Part shown: piece by piece, positions 29,689-38,202 of the stretch | Layout: every line of letters starts with the position of its first letter | How positions within the stretch are numbered: the stretch's first letter is position 1 | Source of the DNA: Raskinella chloraquaticus (SeqCode) | Lineage (GTDB): Bacteria > Pseudomonadota > Alphaproteobacteria > Rhizobiales > UBA4765 | Reading direction: 5' to 3' | Assembly (NCBI GenBank): GCA_002365175.1 | Contig: DEZK01000019.1 | Location: forward strand, 143,990-207,989 | DNA length: 64,000 bases | Translations under genes and position numbers: made by a program | The notes under the pieces: generated by a model | The model's input: the letters and a program-made list of their open reading frames with translations, nothing else | The model's database searches: none | Told to the model about the DNA's origin: nothing

Positions 29689-29723
29689 GTTGAGGCTGAT
29701 CTGAGCGGTGTCCTTTGCGGGAG

Positions 29724-29772
29724 TTCCCCTCACCCGGCCCTGCGGGCCGCCCTCTCCTGCAAGGGGAGAGGG
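29724..29772. repeat. GC-rich intergenic palindromic repeat element
   Basis: A compact palindromic unit: CCCCTCACCC, then GGCCC-TGC-GGGCC, then CCCTCTCC with the complementary GGGAGAGGG, ending in an A-run. Such short GC-rich modules are widespread between genes in alphaproteobacterial genomes. I saw no second copy in this window. It lies between the convergent YeeE-like and ettA genes, where it may help end both transcripts. Confidence 0.6.
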
Positions 29773-29814
29773 AAAAAAGAGGGCGATCACATCGCAAACC
29801 CTACTCCCTACTCC

Positions 29815-31467
29815 CTACCTCGCGAATTGCTTGTATTTGATGCGCCTCGGATTGACCGCGTCAGCCCCAAGGCGGCGTTTTTTATCTTCCTCGTAATCCT
29901 GGAAATTGCCCTCGAACCATTCGACATGGCTGTCGCCTTCAAAGGCGAGGATGTGCGTGGCGATGCGGTCAAGGAACATGCGGTCATGGCTGATGACGAC
30001 GGCACAGCCAGCGAAATCTTCCAGCGCTTCTTCCAGCGCCCGCAGCGTCTCGACATCAAGATCATTCGTCGGCTCGTCGAGCATCAGGACGTTGGCGCCC
30101 TTCTGCAGGATCTTCGCCAGATGAACGCGGTTGCGCTCGCCGCCTGACAGCTGGCCTACTTTTTTCTGCTGGTCGCCCCCCTTGAAATTGAAGGCACCGC
30201 AATAAGCGCGCGAATTGATCTCGCGTTTGCCCAGATAGAGGATGTCGTTACCCCCGGACACCTCCTCCCACACGGTCTTCTTGCCATCGAGGCTGTCACG
30301 CGACTGATCGACATAGCCCAGCTGCACGCTGTCCCCGATCGTGATCGTCCCGGCGTCGGGCGTGTCATCACCGCTGATCATGCGAAAGAGCGTCGTCTTG
30401 CCCGCGCCGTTGGGGCCGATGACACCGACGATCCCGCCCGGCGGCAGGCGGAAGGAGAGATTATCAATCAGCAGCTTGTCACCATAGCCCTTGCGCAGGC
30501 CGCTAAAGTCGATGACGTTCTGTCCCAGCCGCTCGGCGACCGGAATGATGATCTGCGCGGTTGTCGGTCCACTGTCGGCGGCCTTCTTGACCAGTTCATC
30601 GTAGCGCTCATAGCGCGCCTTTGATTTCGACTGGCGGGCCTTCGGCGAGGATGAAATCCACTCACGTTCGCGCTCGATGGTTTTCTGCCGCGAGGCTTCC
30701 TCGCGCCCTTCCTGCTCGAGGCGCTTCTGCTTTTGCTGCAGCCACGACGAATAATTGCCTTCATAGGGAATGCCGCGCCCGCGATCGAGCTCGAGGATCC
30801 ACCCCGTCACATTGTCGAGGAAATAGCGGTCATGGGTGACGATCAGGATGGCGCCGGGATAGTCGCGTAAATGGTTTTCGAGCCAGGCGACCGTCTCCGC
30901 ATCCAGATGGTTCGTCGGCTCGTCAAGCAGGAGCAATTCCGGTTGGCTCAGCAGCAACTGGCAGAGCGCGACCCGGCGTCGTTCGCCGCCTGACAGCTTG
31001 TCGACCGCCCAGTCATCGGGCGGACAGCGCAGCGCGTCCATCGCCTGATCGACCTTGCTGTCGAGGTCCCACAAATTCTGCGCATCGATGATGTCCTGCA
31101 GCGCGGATGCCTTCTCGGCGTTCTCGTCCGTGTAATCCATCATCAGCGCGTTATACTCATCGAGCACCGCCTGTTTGGCAGCAACCCCGATCTTGACGTT
31201 CTCGCGCACCGTCTTGCTGGGATCAAGCTGCGGCTCCTGCGGCAGATAGCCGACCCGCGCTCCCTCCGCCACCCAGGCTTCACCCGTCCATTCCGTGTCG
31301 AGCCCGGCCATGATGCGCAAAAGCGTCGATTTGCCCGAACCGTTGATGCCAAGCACGCCGATCTTGGCGTCGGGATAAAATTGCAGGTGGATGTTGTCGA
31401 GGACGGTCTTGCCCCCGGTATAGGTCTTCTTCAGACCCTTCATATGATAGATGAACTGCCGCGCCAT
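29815..31467 (-). CDS. ettA: Energy-dependent translational throttle protein EttA
   Basis: EttA is an ABC-F ATPase that binds the ribosomal E site and gates entry into elongation according to the ATP/ADP ratio. Two ABC domains have Walker A GINGSGKST (near 38) and GPNGAGKTT (near 350), signature LSGGERRRVALC and LSGGERNRVHLAK, and Walker B LLLDEPTNHLD and LMLDEPTNDLD. The arm and interdomain linker region is present. The open frame continues to 31551, but MARQFIYHMKG at 31467 matches the family start, giving 550 residues against about 555 in E. coli. Confidence 0.96.
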   Translation of the reverse strand: MARQFIYHMKGLKKTYTGGKTVLDNIHLQFYPDAKIGVLGINGSGKSTLLRIMAGLDTEWTGEAWVAEGARVGYLPQEPQLDPSKTVRENVKIGVAAKQAVLDEYNALMMDYTDENAEKASALQDIIDAQNLWDLDSKVDQAMDALRCPPDDWAVDKLSGGERRRVALCQLLLSQPELLLLDEPTNHLDAETVAWLENHLRDYPGAILIVTHDRYFLDNVTGWILELDRGRGIPYEGNYSSWLQQKQKRLEQEGREEASRQKTIEREREWISSSPKARQSKSKARYERYDELVKKAADSGPTTAQIIIPVAERLGQNVIDFSGLRKGYGDKLLIDNLSFRLPPGGIVGVIGPNGAGKTTLFRMISGDDTPDAGTITIGDSVQLGYVDQSRDSLDGKKTVWEEVSGGNDILYLGKREINSRAYCGAFNFKGGDQQKKVGQLSGGERNRVHLAKILQKGANVLMLDEPTNDLDVETLRALEEALEDFAGCAVVISHDRMFLDRIATHILAFEGDSHVEWFEGNFQDYEEDKKRRLGADAVNPRRIKYKQFAR

Positions 31468-31572
31468 GGCTGTCGTCGGTCCGTGCTCAAGGGATGGGGG
31501 TCGCGTTTGGTCGCGACGAGGTCTGGCTTGTAGCCCAGCCCCGGCCCTCAAGCAATGTCCGCGTCGTCGGGT

Positions 31573-31980
31573 TCAGTTATCGGTGATGCGGATGATCTTG
31601 GCGCCTGGCGTCTGGCGCAGCAGCTGGGGCGATTCTCCACCCGGCGGGCAGGCAGCGAAGGGTTTGAACGGGCCGTCGGGTACTGTCAGCACGACCGGCG
31701 CGCAGGCATCATGCGCTGCACGCTGGCGGGGGCGCCGCTGCTGGCTGATCTGGTTGATGACAATGACGGGCGCCGGCTGCACAACCCGGATGACGGGCTG
31801 CGGCACGCCGATGACAAAGGTGCCGTAATTGACCACATAGGGTCCGCCACCACCGCCGACAAAGCCAAGATAGGGCGCTGAATTGCTGCTGCCGACATAG
31901 CCATAGGGGCTTTGGGCCAAAGCCGGCCAGGCGAACACAAGGCTCCCTGCCATCACTGCCATTCCAACCACACGACGCAT
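31573..31980 (-). CDS. Secreted hypothetical protein with Gly-rich segment
   Basis: This 135-residue product begins with a clear signal peptide (MRRVVGMAVMAGSLVFAWPALAQS, predicted cleavage after ALA). It continues with a Tyr/Ser/Gly-rich stretch around GFVGGGGGPYVV, a Val/Pro-rich part, a basic QQRRPRQRA segment and two Cys (near 93 and 108). I do not recognise the family. The ATG at 31980 is preferred over the upstream frame because it starts the signal peptide. A perfect CtrA-type box lies 62-76 bases upstream, so expression may follow the cell cycle. Confidence 0.6.
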   Translation of the reverse strand: MRRVVGMAVMAGSLVFAWPALAQSPYGYVGSSNSAPYLGFVGGGGGPYVVNYGTFVIGVPQPVIRVVQPAPVIVINQISQQRRPRQRAAHDACAPVVLTVPDGPFKPFAACPPGGESPQLLRQTPGAKIIRITDN

Positions 31981-32041
31981 TGCTCTGATCCTCCGCAATT
32001 CCGCGAAAAACCCTCGCGGACACGCTGCCGACATGCTGATG

Positions 32042-32056
32042 TTAACTGATCGTTAA
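32042..32056. promoter_or_regulatory. Perfect CtrA-type binding site TTAA-N7-TTAA
   Basis: TTAA-CTGATCG-TTAA matches the full CtrA consensus of alphaproteobacteria exactly. It is the only perfect match I found in the window. It lies 62-76 bases upstream of the start of the secreted protein gene on the minus strand and about 130 bases before the tRNA on the plus strand. The best-supported target is the secreted protein; actual binding is inferred. Confidence 0.5.
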
Positions 32057-32183
32057 GCCCTTGTCATCTCAGGCGTCTGACACAAGCATTTGAAATGACT
32101 CGCAATCGGGTGTTGAACCAAGGTTCAACTGGAAGCTTCACCTGCAGCCGCAAACAGGCTAACTGGAAGCGCCTCCGGCGCGG

Positions 32184-32259
32184 GGGCCCGTAGCTCAATG
32201 GTCAGAGCCGGCGGCTCATAACCGCTTGGTTGCAGGTTCGAGTCCTGCCGGGCCCACCA
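32184..32259 (+). tRNA. tRNA-Ile with CAU anticodon (lysidine-modified Ile2)
   Basis: A 76-base tRNA with encoded CCA. The acceptor GGGCCCG pairs with CGGGCCC, the D arm is GCTCAATGGTCAGAGC, the anticodon loop is CTCATAA (CAT), and the T arm is GCAGGTTCGAGTCCTGC. Overall it resembles tRNA-Ile2, including the GGCGGCTCATAACCGC anticodon arm, rather than elongator or initiator Met tRNAs; the initiator would have a mismatched 1-72 pair. Decoding AUA would need lysidine formation by TilS. Confidence 0.93.
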
Positions 32260-32338
32260 TTTCTGTCTTCCGGCGCGCCGCCGCGCGCTGCTATAATGAT
32301 CGCCCGCATGCCCCGGTGGATCGAACGGATAGAGGCCC

Positions 32339-33115
32339 ATGGATACACAACCGGTTACCTTCACCTCAAGGACGGGCGTCCAGTTATCCGCGCGGCTTGA
32401 ACGCCCCACGGGGACCCCTTCGGCTTATGCCCTTTTTGCCCATTGCTTTGCCTGCGGCAAGGATTCAAGCGCGGCCGTCCGCGTCTCGCGAGCACTTGCG
32501 GCGCGCGGGATTGCCACGCTGCGCTTTGATTTTGCCGGCATCGGCCAAAGTGGCGGCACCTTCGTTGAGCAGACCTTTTCCTCAAGTGTCGATGATCTGA
32601 TCAGCGCCGCCGATCATCTGCGCTCGACCTTCGCCGCCCCGGGGTTGCTGGTTGGCCACAGCCTGGGCGGGGCGGCCGTTATCGCTGCTGCCGAACGCAT
32701 TGCGGAAGTACGCGCCATCGTCACCATCGGTGCGCCTGCTGATACCGCGCATGTCGAGCATAACTTCGCCGCCGCAGTCGAGGTCATCGAAAGCGAGGGC
32801 GAGGCTGACGTGCGTCTGGGCAAACAGACCTTCCGCATCGGCCGCGCTTTGCTCGATGACATCCGCGACCAGCCCCAGCGCGAACGGATCGCCGGGCTGA
32901 AGCGGGCCTTGCTTGTCCTCCACGCGCCAACTGATTCAGTCGTCGGCATCGAGAATGCGTCAGCCATTTTCCTTGCCGCGAAACATCCCAAGAGCTTCGT
33001 GTCGCTGGATGACGCTGATCATTTCGTCTCGCGCAAGGAGGATGCCGATTACGCCGCCGAACTGATCGCTGGCTGGGCCGGTCGCTATTTGAACCGTGGA
33101 ACCGCGCTGGCGTAA
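32339..33115 (+). CDS. Alpha/beta hydrolase (stand-alone half of an OsmC-fusion family)
   Basis: A 258-residue alpha/beta-hydrolase-fold protein. The nucleophile elbow is GHSLGGAA (Ser near 103), the acid is in HAPTDSVVGIENA (near 200), and the His is in DDADHFVSRKEDA (near 230). The sequence closely resembles the N-terminal half of alphaproteobacterial hydrolase-OsmC fusion proteins, but here the ORF ends right after the hydrolase domain. The frame begins 79 bases after the tRNA. The substrate is unknown. Confidence 0.85.
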   Translation: MDTQPVTFTSRTGVQLSARLERPTGTPSAYALFAHCFACGKDSSAAVRVSRALAARGIATLRFDFAGIGQSGGTFVEQTFSSSVDDLISAADHLRSTFAAPGLLVGHSLGGAAVIAAAERIAEVRAIVTIGAPADTAHVEHNFAAAVEVIESEGEADVRLGKQTFRIGRALLDDIRDQPQRERIAGLKRALLVLHAPTDSVVGIENASAIFLAAKHPKSFVSLDDADHFVSRKEDADYAAELIAGWAGRYLNRGTALA

Positions 33116-33146
33116 CTGCCAGCCGGCCAAGGCTGTTTGCTGTCGA

Positions 33147-34259
33147 TCAAACCGGCAAGCGGGCCGGCGGAGATGTGGCACCCGCGCTGTTTGACGCCAG
33201 ATGCGCCCATGCCGGCCGGCGAAACAGGAAACCAAGCCACATGCCCCGGACCGCAGCACCCAGCGCCAGCGACGCCATGATCGCACCCGCCGTCACCAGC
33301 GCTGACACCAGACCGACACTGTCGAACAGCTGAGATTTGACCAGGACCAGACGGCCAGCCGCCATCGGCAATACAAATGACAGGTAGATGGTCAGTGAGT
33401 GCCGCCCACATATCGCCAGCCAGTCGAAGCAACGCCAGCGCTCCAGCAGGCTTGCCAGCGTCACCACCGCGAGCACACCGAAGATGGCATAGAACAGGGT
33501 AAACCCCGGAATATCGGCAAGCCCCGTCCTCACCCCTATCGCCTGTTCCAACGCCCAAAAGATGAGCCCAAAGATTGCCACCTTGGGTCGCGCACTGACC
33601 AACCTTGCGAACGCAAAAATACGCGCGCGGAAATGATGGCCGATCAGAAAATAGATGAGATAAAGGCAGAAGCTGTTGACCATTGTCGAGCGCGTCAGCG
33701 TCGACCCCATCGCATAAGGATCGTCTCCCGGCCAGGACGCGGCGAGAAGGTGAAGCGCCACGGCGAGGAACAGGACGGCAAACGGCGCAAGCCCGCGCGT
33801 CAATCTGGCAAAGAGGAAGAAGAACGGCAGCAGATGGATGAACCACAGCGTGCTGAAGGGTTCAACCAGACCCGCCGCATAGGCCTCGAGAAACGCGCCG
33901 GGTGACAACAGGCGCAGCTCACCAGCCTTGACGAGCAGAATGATCAGCAGCCACAACCCGTAGAAATAGGCAAAGTGGACAACTTTACGATCAAGGAATT
34001 GCCGCCATGGCAGCGTCAGCGAGCCAGCGATGAAAAGCCCGGACACCATAAAGAAATCCGGCATCCGGAACGGCTTGGCAAAGGCGATTATGTCGTGAAC
34101 GAAGCCCGTCCCGTTCATCGCCACACCGACACCAAGCGCTGAATGCATCATTACCACCATGATGATGCAGATGCCACGGGCCGTATCGGCAAAGCTTGCC
34201 CGCGGCATTGCGGGAGCTGCACCCTGCATGCTCGTCGACGGTTCGGATAACTCTGCCAT
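33147..34259 (-). CDS. Membrane acyltransferase, acyltransferase-3 family
   Basis: A roughly 370-residue polytopic protein with about ten hydrophobic helices. The motif ARGICIIMVVMMHSALG near the N-terminus contains the conserved catalytic His of the OafA/acyltransferase-3 family, and FRMPDFFMVSGLF follows. The family O-acylates sugars, glucans or lipids at the cell surface. No polysaccharide cluster is adjacent, so the acceptor is unknown. A GTG at 34268 could add three residues. Confidence 0.85.
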   Translation of the reverse strand: MAELSEPSTSMQGAAPAMPRASFADTARGICIIMVVMMHSALGVGVAMNGTGFVHDIIAFAKPFRMPDFFMVSGLFIAGSLTLPWRQFLDRKVVHFAYFYGLWLLIILLVKAGELRLLSPGAFLEAYAAGLVEPFSTLWFIHLLPFFFLFARLTRGLAPFAVLFLAVALHLLAASWPGDDPYAMGSTLTRSTMVNSFCLYLIYFLIGHHFRARIFAFARLVSARPKVAIFGLIFWALEQAIGVRTGLADIPGFTLFYAIFGVLAVVTLASLLERWRCFDWLAICGRHSLTIYLSFVLPMAAGRLVLVKSQLFDSVGLVSALVTAGAIMASLALGAAVRGMWLGFLFRRPAWAHLASNSAGATSPPARLPV

Positions 34260-34331
34260 AACGCTCACAGATGGCAGAAAAGTGTAAAAACGCCCTTACA
34301 CCGGGCATCAAAGACCAGTTGGTCTATGATT

Positions 34332-35441
34332 TCAAACAGTCATCGGCAGACTGCCCAGCGCCGCGAGCACCCTTCTTCCGATCTCCGCCGTTCCTGCGCC
34401 GCCGCCGATTTCGCAGGGCTGCGTCCCCTCGCGATAGATGCTGTCCACCGCCTCGCGGATAAGGCTTGCTGCCCGCAGGGCCTGGGGTCTGCCATGTTTT
34501 TCCCCAAGCCAGTCGAGCATCATGGCGCCCGAGAGGATCATTGCCGTCGGATTGGCTTTTCCCTGACCCGCGATGTCAGGCGCCGTGCCGTGGCAGGGCT
34601 GGAAGACGGCGTGCTGGAGCCCGATATCGGCGGAAGGAGCAAAGCCCATGCCGCCCATCAGCCCGGCGCCGAGATCGGAGAGAATATCGCCGAACATGTT
34701 TTCCATCACCATGACATCAAGTGTCCAGGGCCGGCGCACCATGTCGAGGGCTGCCGCATCGACATAGAGATGGTTTGCCGCAATGTCGGGATTAAGCGCT
34801 GCCCGCTCATCGAAAATCTTGCGGAAGAAGGCATAGGACGCGAAGATGTTCGCCTTGTCGACGCAGGTGACAAGACCCTTGCCGCCCCGCGCCTTGCGCT
34901 GGCGGGCAAGCGCAAAGGCGCTGTCAAACAGCTTCTCGCATACCGCGCGCGTGATCGTCAGTGTGTCATGCGCCTCGCGATCATCAATCACCCTGCCCTT
35001 GCCACGCGACACAAACAGCCCTTCGGTCGATTCACGAATGACGATGAAATCGAGCATCGCCGCGCGCGGATCGCTGAGGATCGGCGTCAATCCCGGAAGG
35101 GTGCGCACCGGGCGCACGCCGGCGAACAGGCCAAACTCGAAACGCAGATCAAGCTGCGGGGCGATCTCGGTGCCATCGGGGTAGCGGATGTCAGGCCAGC
35201 CCATGGCGCCGAGCAAAATCGCATCCGCGTGGCGCGCCGCCTCAAGGGCTGATTCAGGTAACGCCACGCCATGGTCGCGATAGTGCAGCGCGCCCGCCTG
35301 ATGCGTCTCGAAGCGAAACGAAAGCCCGCCGATCCGGGCCGCCGCCGCTTCAAGAACCGCGAGGCAAGGCGCCATCACTTCATGTCCGACACCATCACCA
35401 GGCAAGACGGCAATAGCGAAACTGTCATTGGTGTTCATCAT
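34332..35441 (-). CDS. Isocitrate/isopropylmalate dehydrogenase family (LeuB/tartrate-dehydrogenase-like)
   Basis: A 369-residue NAD(P)- and metal-dependent beta-decarboxylating dehydrogenase. Visible motifs are VLPGDGVGHEV (about 14-24), the substrate-binding VIRESTEGLFVSRG, TCVDKANIF with catalytic Lys, the metal-binding DAAALDMV region and ENMFGDILSDLGAGLMGG. The C-terminal CHGTAPDIAGQGKANPTA binds the adenine ring. No leuC or leuD is adjacent, and the sequence is closer to the TtuC/tartrate-malate branch than canonical LeuB, so isopropylmalate is not assured. The long frame continues to 35942 but only the part from the tandem ATG at 35441 is conserved; GGAGAG precedes it. Confidence 0.88.
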   Translation of the reverse strand: MMNTNDSFAIAVLPGDGVGHEVMAPCLAVLEAAAARIGGLSFRFETHQAGALHYRDHGVALPESALEAARHADAILLGAMGWPDIRYPDGTEIAPQLDLRFEFGLFAGVRPVRTLPGLTPILSDPRAAMLDFIVIRESTEGLFVSRGKGRVIDDREAHDTLTITRAVCEKLFDSAFALARQRKARGGKGLVTCVDKANIFASYAFFRKIFDERAALNPDIAANHLYVDAAALDMVRRPWTLDVMVMENMFGDILSDLGAGLMGGMGFAPSADIGLQHAVFQPCHGTAPDIAGQGKANPTAMILSGAMMLDWLGEKHGRPQALRAASLIREAVDSIYREGTQPCEIGGGAGTAEIGRRVLAALGSLPMTV

Positions 35442-35548
35442 CTCTCCGATCCTGTCCCCAGCCATACCAGACCGCGAATGCAAAAGCGGCGCAAGGCCGC
35501 AACCTTGCACCGCTTGATGACGATTAAGGGATGATAGGTGATCGAAGC

Positions 35549-35875
35549 TCAGTAACGCCGGTTGCGGCGCACCTCCGTGGTTGTTGTCACGCGACCATCC
35601 GGGTGGCGGACAACCGTGCGCTTCGCAACGCGACCGCGATAAGAGTTGCGCCAGCCATAGTGACGCCCGCGGTTCCATTCGCTGCCGCGCCGCTCGACAC
35701 GCTCGCCTCGCACAATCCTTCTGCCTGAATAAACGTTGCCAGGCGTTGTCACGATGACTGCCTGCGCCAGTTCGGTTGGGCGCGGCTGGGGAATCGGGAT
35801 GCTGTCCGCCTGGGCAATTGACGACGTGGATAAAAGACCGGCAAACAATAGGGCTGTAAAACCTGACCTGGTCAT
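35549..35875 (-). CDS. Small secreted basic hypothetical protein
   Basis: The 108-residue product has a signal peptide (MTRSGFTALLFAGLLSTSSIAQA), a short Pro-rich part and a strongly basic Arg/Tyr-rich C-terminus ending TTTTEVRRNRRY. Mature pI must be very high, suggesting binding to acidic polymers or the cell surface. I do not recognise a characterised family. The start at 35875 has GGAG nine bases upstream and lies within a small AGTGG-N5-CCACT hairpin that could mask the ribosome site. Confidence 0.6.
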   Translation of the reverse strand: MTRSGFTALLFAGLLSTSSIAQADSIPIPQPRPTELAQAVIVTTPGNVYSGRRIVRGERVERRGSEWNRGRHYGWRNSYRGRVAKRTVVRHPDGRVTTTTEVRRNRRY

Positions 35876-35987
35876 GAGTGGTAACTCCACTTTTCGATTT
35901 TGATGACAAACTTGACGACCATGAAACGCGATCGGCGGGCAATCGTTCCCTCTGGTGGAAACAAGCGCGTCGTGATCAGACCGCCAT

Positions 35988-36698
35988 CTACTCGCAGATG
36001 CGGTAATTGGCGGTGCGTCCATGCAGCGCCGTATCGAAATGAAAATGATTGCCGTGTTCGGCGTTGGAGCCTGGGCCAAGGACAGTTGTGAAATAGCCGC
36101 AGGCCGCATGTCTGAGGCCCCGGATAAAGGCAAGTGTGGCGGCATCGTCCTTGCCATCATCCGGATGAACCGCGATCTGCCGGCCATCGCCCAGAGTAAA
36201 CATCGTCACGTCCGCCGCCGCCGCCCGCGCATGCTCGCTTGGTTTGGTGTCAGACTGGTTGTTGCGGTTGCGACAGACATATCCAGGGCCCGTCGCTACG
36301 TGGGATAGAGGCGCAGAAAATCTGGCACGTGCCAGGGGCGCAGCGATATCCTGCACAAAGGATGTCAGCGTTGCCGCAAAATCGCAGGCAAGGACCGGCT
36401 TGTCAGGAAACGATACCAAGCCGAAAGGCGTGTCCACCGCCTCGATCTCGACGGTGTTATCCACGCTGCAGGAACCACGCTCGCTGCGGCCGGTCACGTT
36501 GAACCGTACCTTTTGCCGCTTGAGCCGGGCAAGACAATCCGCCGCCTCGTCAGGCAATGGCGCTGCAGGGCTTGCCGGCGGGACGGGATCAGGCCGAACC
36601 GCGTCAGGGCGTGGCAGAGGCTGGGGCGCGATTTGCGCGCTGGCGATGAAGGGAAGCAGCATCATGCTGGTCCAGGAGACCATCCGCAACAGCCGCAT
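35988..36698 (-). CDS. Extensin-like family secreted protein (second paralogue)
   Basis: A 236-residue protein with a signal peptide (MVSWTSMMLLPFIASAQ) and a Pro-rich linker, then an Extensin_C domain: PLPDEAADCLARLKR, PSEHARAAAADVTMFTL with the His/Asp pair, and the C-terminal EHGNHFHFDTALHGR. Unlike the paralogue at 14866-15648 it has no lipobox Cys, so it should be periplasmic or secreted. A GTG at 36713 is an alternative start without a good ribosome site. A DD-peptidase-like fold is known for the family, but the substrate is not. Confidence 0.75.
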   Translation of the reverse strand: MRLLRMVSWTSMMLLPFIASAQIAPQPLPRPDAVRPDPVPPASPAAPLPDEAADCLARLKRQKVRFNVTGRSERGSCSVDNTVEIEAVDTPFGLVSFPDKPVLACDFAATLTSFVQDIAAPLARARFSAPLSHVATGPGYVCRNRNNQSDTKPSEHARAAAADVTMFTLGDGRQIAVHPDDGKDDAATLAFIRGLRHAACGYFTTVLGPGSNAEHGNHFHFDTALHGRTANYRICE

Positions 36699-36746
36699 CG
36701 GATCCGCTCTCACCCTCGACCTGTCTCATATACGCCAGAACAATGC

Positions 36747-36758
36747 CGGGCATGCCCG
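36747..36758. promoter_or_regulatory. Perfect 12-base palindrome upstream of the second extensin-like gene
   Basis: CGGGCATGCCCG is a perfect palindrome 49 bases upstream of the extensin-like start (minus) and 129 bases upstream of pcaH (plus), inside the 188-base divergent intergenic region. It could be an operator for either gene. No known factor is assigned. Confidence 0.3.
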
Positions 36759-36817
36759 ACCGATCCATGCGACGCTCCGGCAAAATTCCTTGAGACGGCA
36801 GTTGAAACGGTTATCAT

Positions 36818-36832
36818 CCGGTCATTTACCGG
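36818..36832. promoter_or_regulatory. Inverted repeat CCGGT-N5-ACCGG upstream of pcaH
   Basis: A symmetric 5-bp repeat with a 5-base AT spacer (CATTT) ends 54 bases before the pcaH start. The position suits an operator overlapping the pca promoter. No pcaQ or other regulator gene is adjacent, so the binding protein would be encoded elsewhere. Confidence 0.35.
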
Positions 36833-36886
36833 TTGGCATAGCGAAATTGTTGACTGGCCGCCCGACCACATGACCAAGGATATTCC

Positions 36887-37588
36887 ATGCTCGATCTGAA
36901 CCCGCGCGATTGGTCATCCCAGCCAGCCTATATCGACAGCGGCTATCGCTCAACCGCGTTGCGCGGCCCGACCAGACCGCTGATACCGCTCAAACCTGCG
37001 TTGGCCGCACTCGATGGCCCGGTTTTCGGCCACGAGATGATCGGTGCGCTTGACGGCGATCTCACGCGCAACGGTCAGCGCAATGGCGCGCCGCTGGGTG
37101 AGCGCATCATCGTCACCGGCCGTCTGCTGGACGAAGACAAGCGTCCGGTACCGGGCGCATTGATTGAAATCTGGCAGGCCAACGCCGCCGGCCGCTATAT
37201 TCATAAGGTAGACCAGCATCCAGCCCCCCTGGACCCAAATTTCTTCGGTGGTGGCCGCTGCCTGACCGATAGTGAGGGCCGCTATCGCTTTCTCACCATC
37301 AAGCCTGGCGCCTATCCTTGGGGCAATCACCCGAATGCCTGGCGCCCCAACCACATCCATTTTTCCGTCTTCGGCAGGCAGTTCGCCACCCGACTGGTGA
37401 CGCAGATGTATTTTCCCGGCGACCCCCTGCTGACCTTCGATCCGATCTACAACAGTTCGCCCGAAAACGTCCGCACCCGGATGGTGTCGAGCTTTTCGCT
37501 GGATGTTACCGAGGAAGGCTTCGCGCTAGGCTTTGTCTTCGACATCGTCCTGCGCGGCACCCATTCATCGGTATGGGAAAAAGCCTGA
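36887..37588 (+). CDS. pcaH: Protocatechuate 3,4-dioxygenase beta subunit PcaH
   Basis: PcaH is the iron-bearing subunit of the intradiol dioxygenase that opens protocatechuate to 3-carboxy-cis,cis-muconate. All four Fe(III) ligands are present: Tyr104 (GRYIHK), Tyr143 (GAYPW), His156 and His158 (PNHIHFS), matching Tyr408, Tyr447, His460 and His462 of the Pseudomonas enzyme. The 233-residue length is normal. Its stop overlaps the pcaG start by one base (TGATG). Confidence 0.96.
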   Translation: MLDLNPRDWSSQPAYIDSGYRSTALRGPTRPLIPLKPALAALDGPVFGHEMIGALDGDLTRNGQRNGAPLGERIIVTGRLLDEDKRPVPGALIEIWQANAAGRYIHKVDQHPAPLDPNFFGGGRCLTDSEGRYRFLTIKPGAYPWGNHPNAWRPNHIHFSVFGRQFATRLVTQMYFPGDPLLTFDPIYNSSPENVRTRMVSSFSLDVTEEGFALGFVFDIVLRGTHSSVWEKA

Positions 37589-38166
37589 TGAGCACCAGAG
37601 GGAAGCTTGGACAGACGCCGTCACAAACCGTTGGGCCTTACTTTGCCTACGGGTTGACGCCGCAGCAATATGGCTACGATTTTGCGAGCATCGTCACCCC
37701 CTGTATGGCCGGGCCGGAGGTGGAAGGGACGCATATACATATCGCTGGCTGCGTCTTCGACGGGGCTGCAAAACCGGTCAACGACGCCATGATCGAATTA
37801 TGGCAGGCTGACGCCACAGGGCGATATCCGGGCACAGACGGGGTCAATAACCGCTTCACCGGCTTCGGGCGCTGCGGAACCAACGCTGATGGCGGGTTCT
37901 TTTTCGATACCATCAAGCCCGGCATCGCCCGACCCGATGATGCTCCCTTTATCAATGTCACCGTCATGATGCGCGGTCTGCTGCTGCATGCCTTCACCCG
38001 CATCTATTTTTCCGACGAGGTGAAAGCCAATGCCCATGATCCGGTTCTGGCTCTCGTGCCCGCCGGGCGCCGGTCAACCCTGATTGCCGATCACCATGCG
38101 GCGGGCAAGTATCGCTTTGACATTCACATGCAGGGGCCTCAGGAAACTGTCTTTTTTGACCTGTGA
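37588..38166 (+). CDS. pcaG: Protocatechuate 3,4-dioxygenase alpha subunit PcaG
   Basis: PcaG is the partner subunit completing the dioxygenase active site. The 192-residue protein has GQTPSQTVGPYFAYGLT at the N-terminus, GCVFDGAAKPVNDAMIELWQ and FGRCGTNADGGFFFDTIKPG, and lacks the iron-ligand Tyr/His pairs, as expected for alpha. The ATG at 37588 overlaps the pcaH stop; longer frames upstream are spurious. The next gene, a beta-keto acid cleavage enzyme, starts 36 bases downstream on the same strand. Confidence 0.94.
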   Translation: MSTRGKLGQTPSQTVGPYFAYGLTPQQYGYDFASIVTPCMAGPEVEGTHIHIAGCVFDGAAKPVNDAMIELWQADATGRYPGTDGVNNRFTGFGRCGTNADGGFFFDTIKPGIARPDDAPFINVTVMMRGLLLHAFTRIYFSDEVKANAHDPVLALVPAGRRSTLIADHHAAGKYRFDIHMQGPQETVFFDL

Positions 38167-38202
38167 TTTTACCGCAACGACCAGCACCTGAGGGACCAGC
38201 CG

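Noticed and set aside
32125..32409. Minus-strand ORF of 94 codons with the WARQDSNLQPSGYE stretch over the tRNA
   Set aside because: This amino-acid run is a well-known artefact of translating the antisense of a tRNA and its flank; it overlaps tRNA-Ile(CAU) exactly.
35442..35942. 167-codon N-terminal extension of the isopropylmalate-dehydrogenase-type gene
   Set aside because: It is composed of Arg/Ser/Gly-rich shadow sequence over another gene, and the family start with a ribosome site is at 35441.
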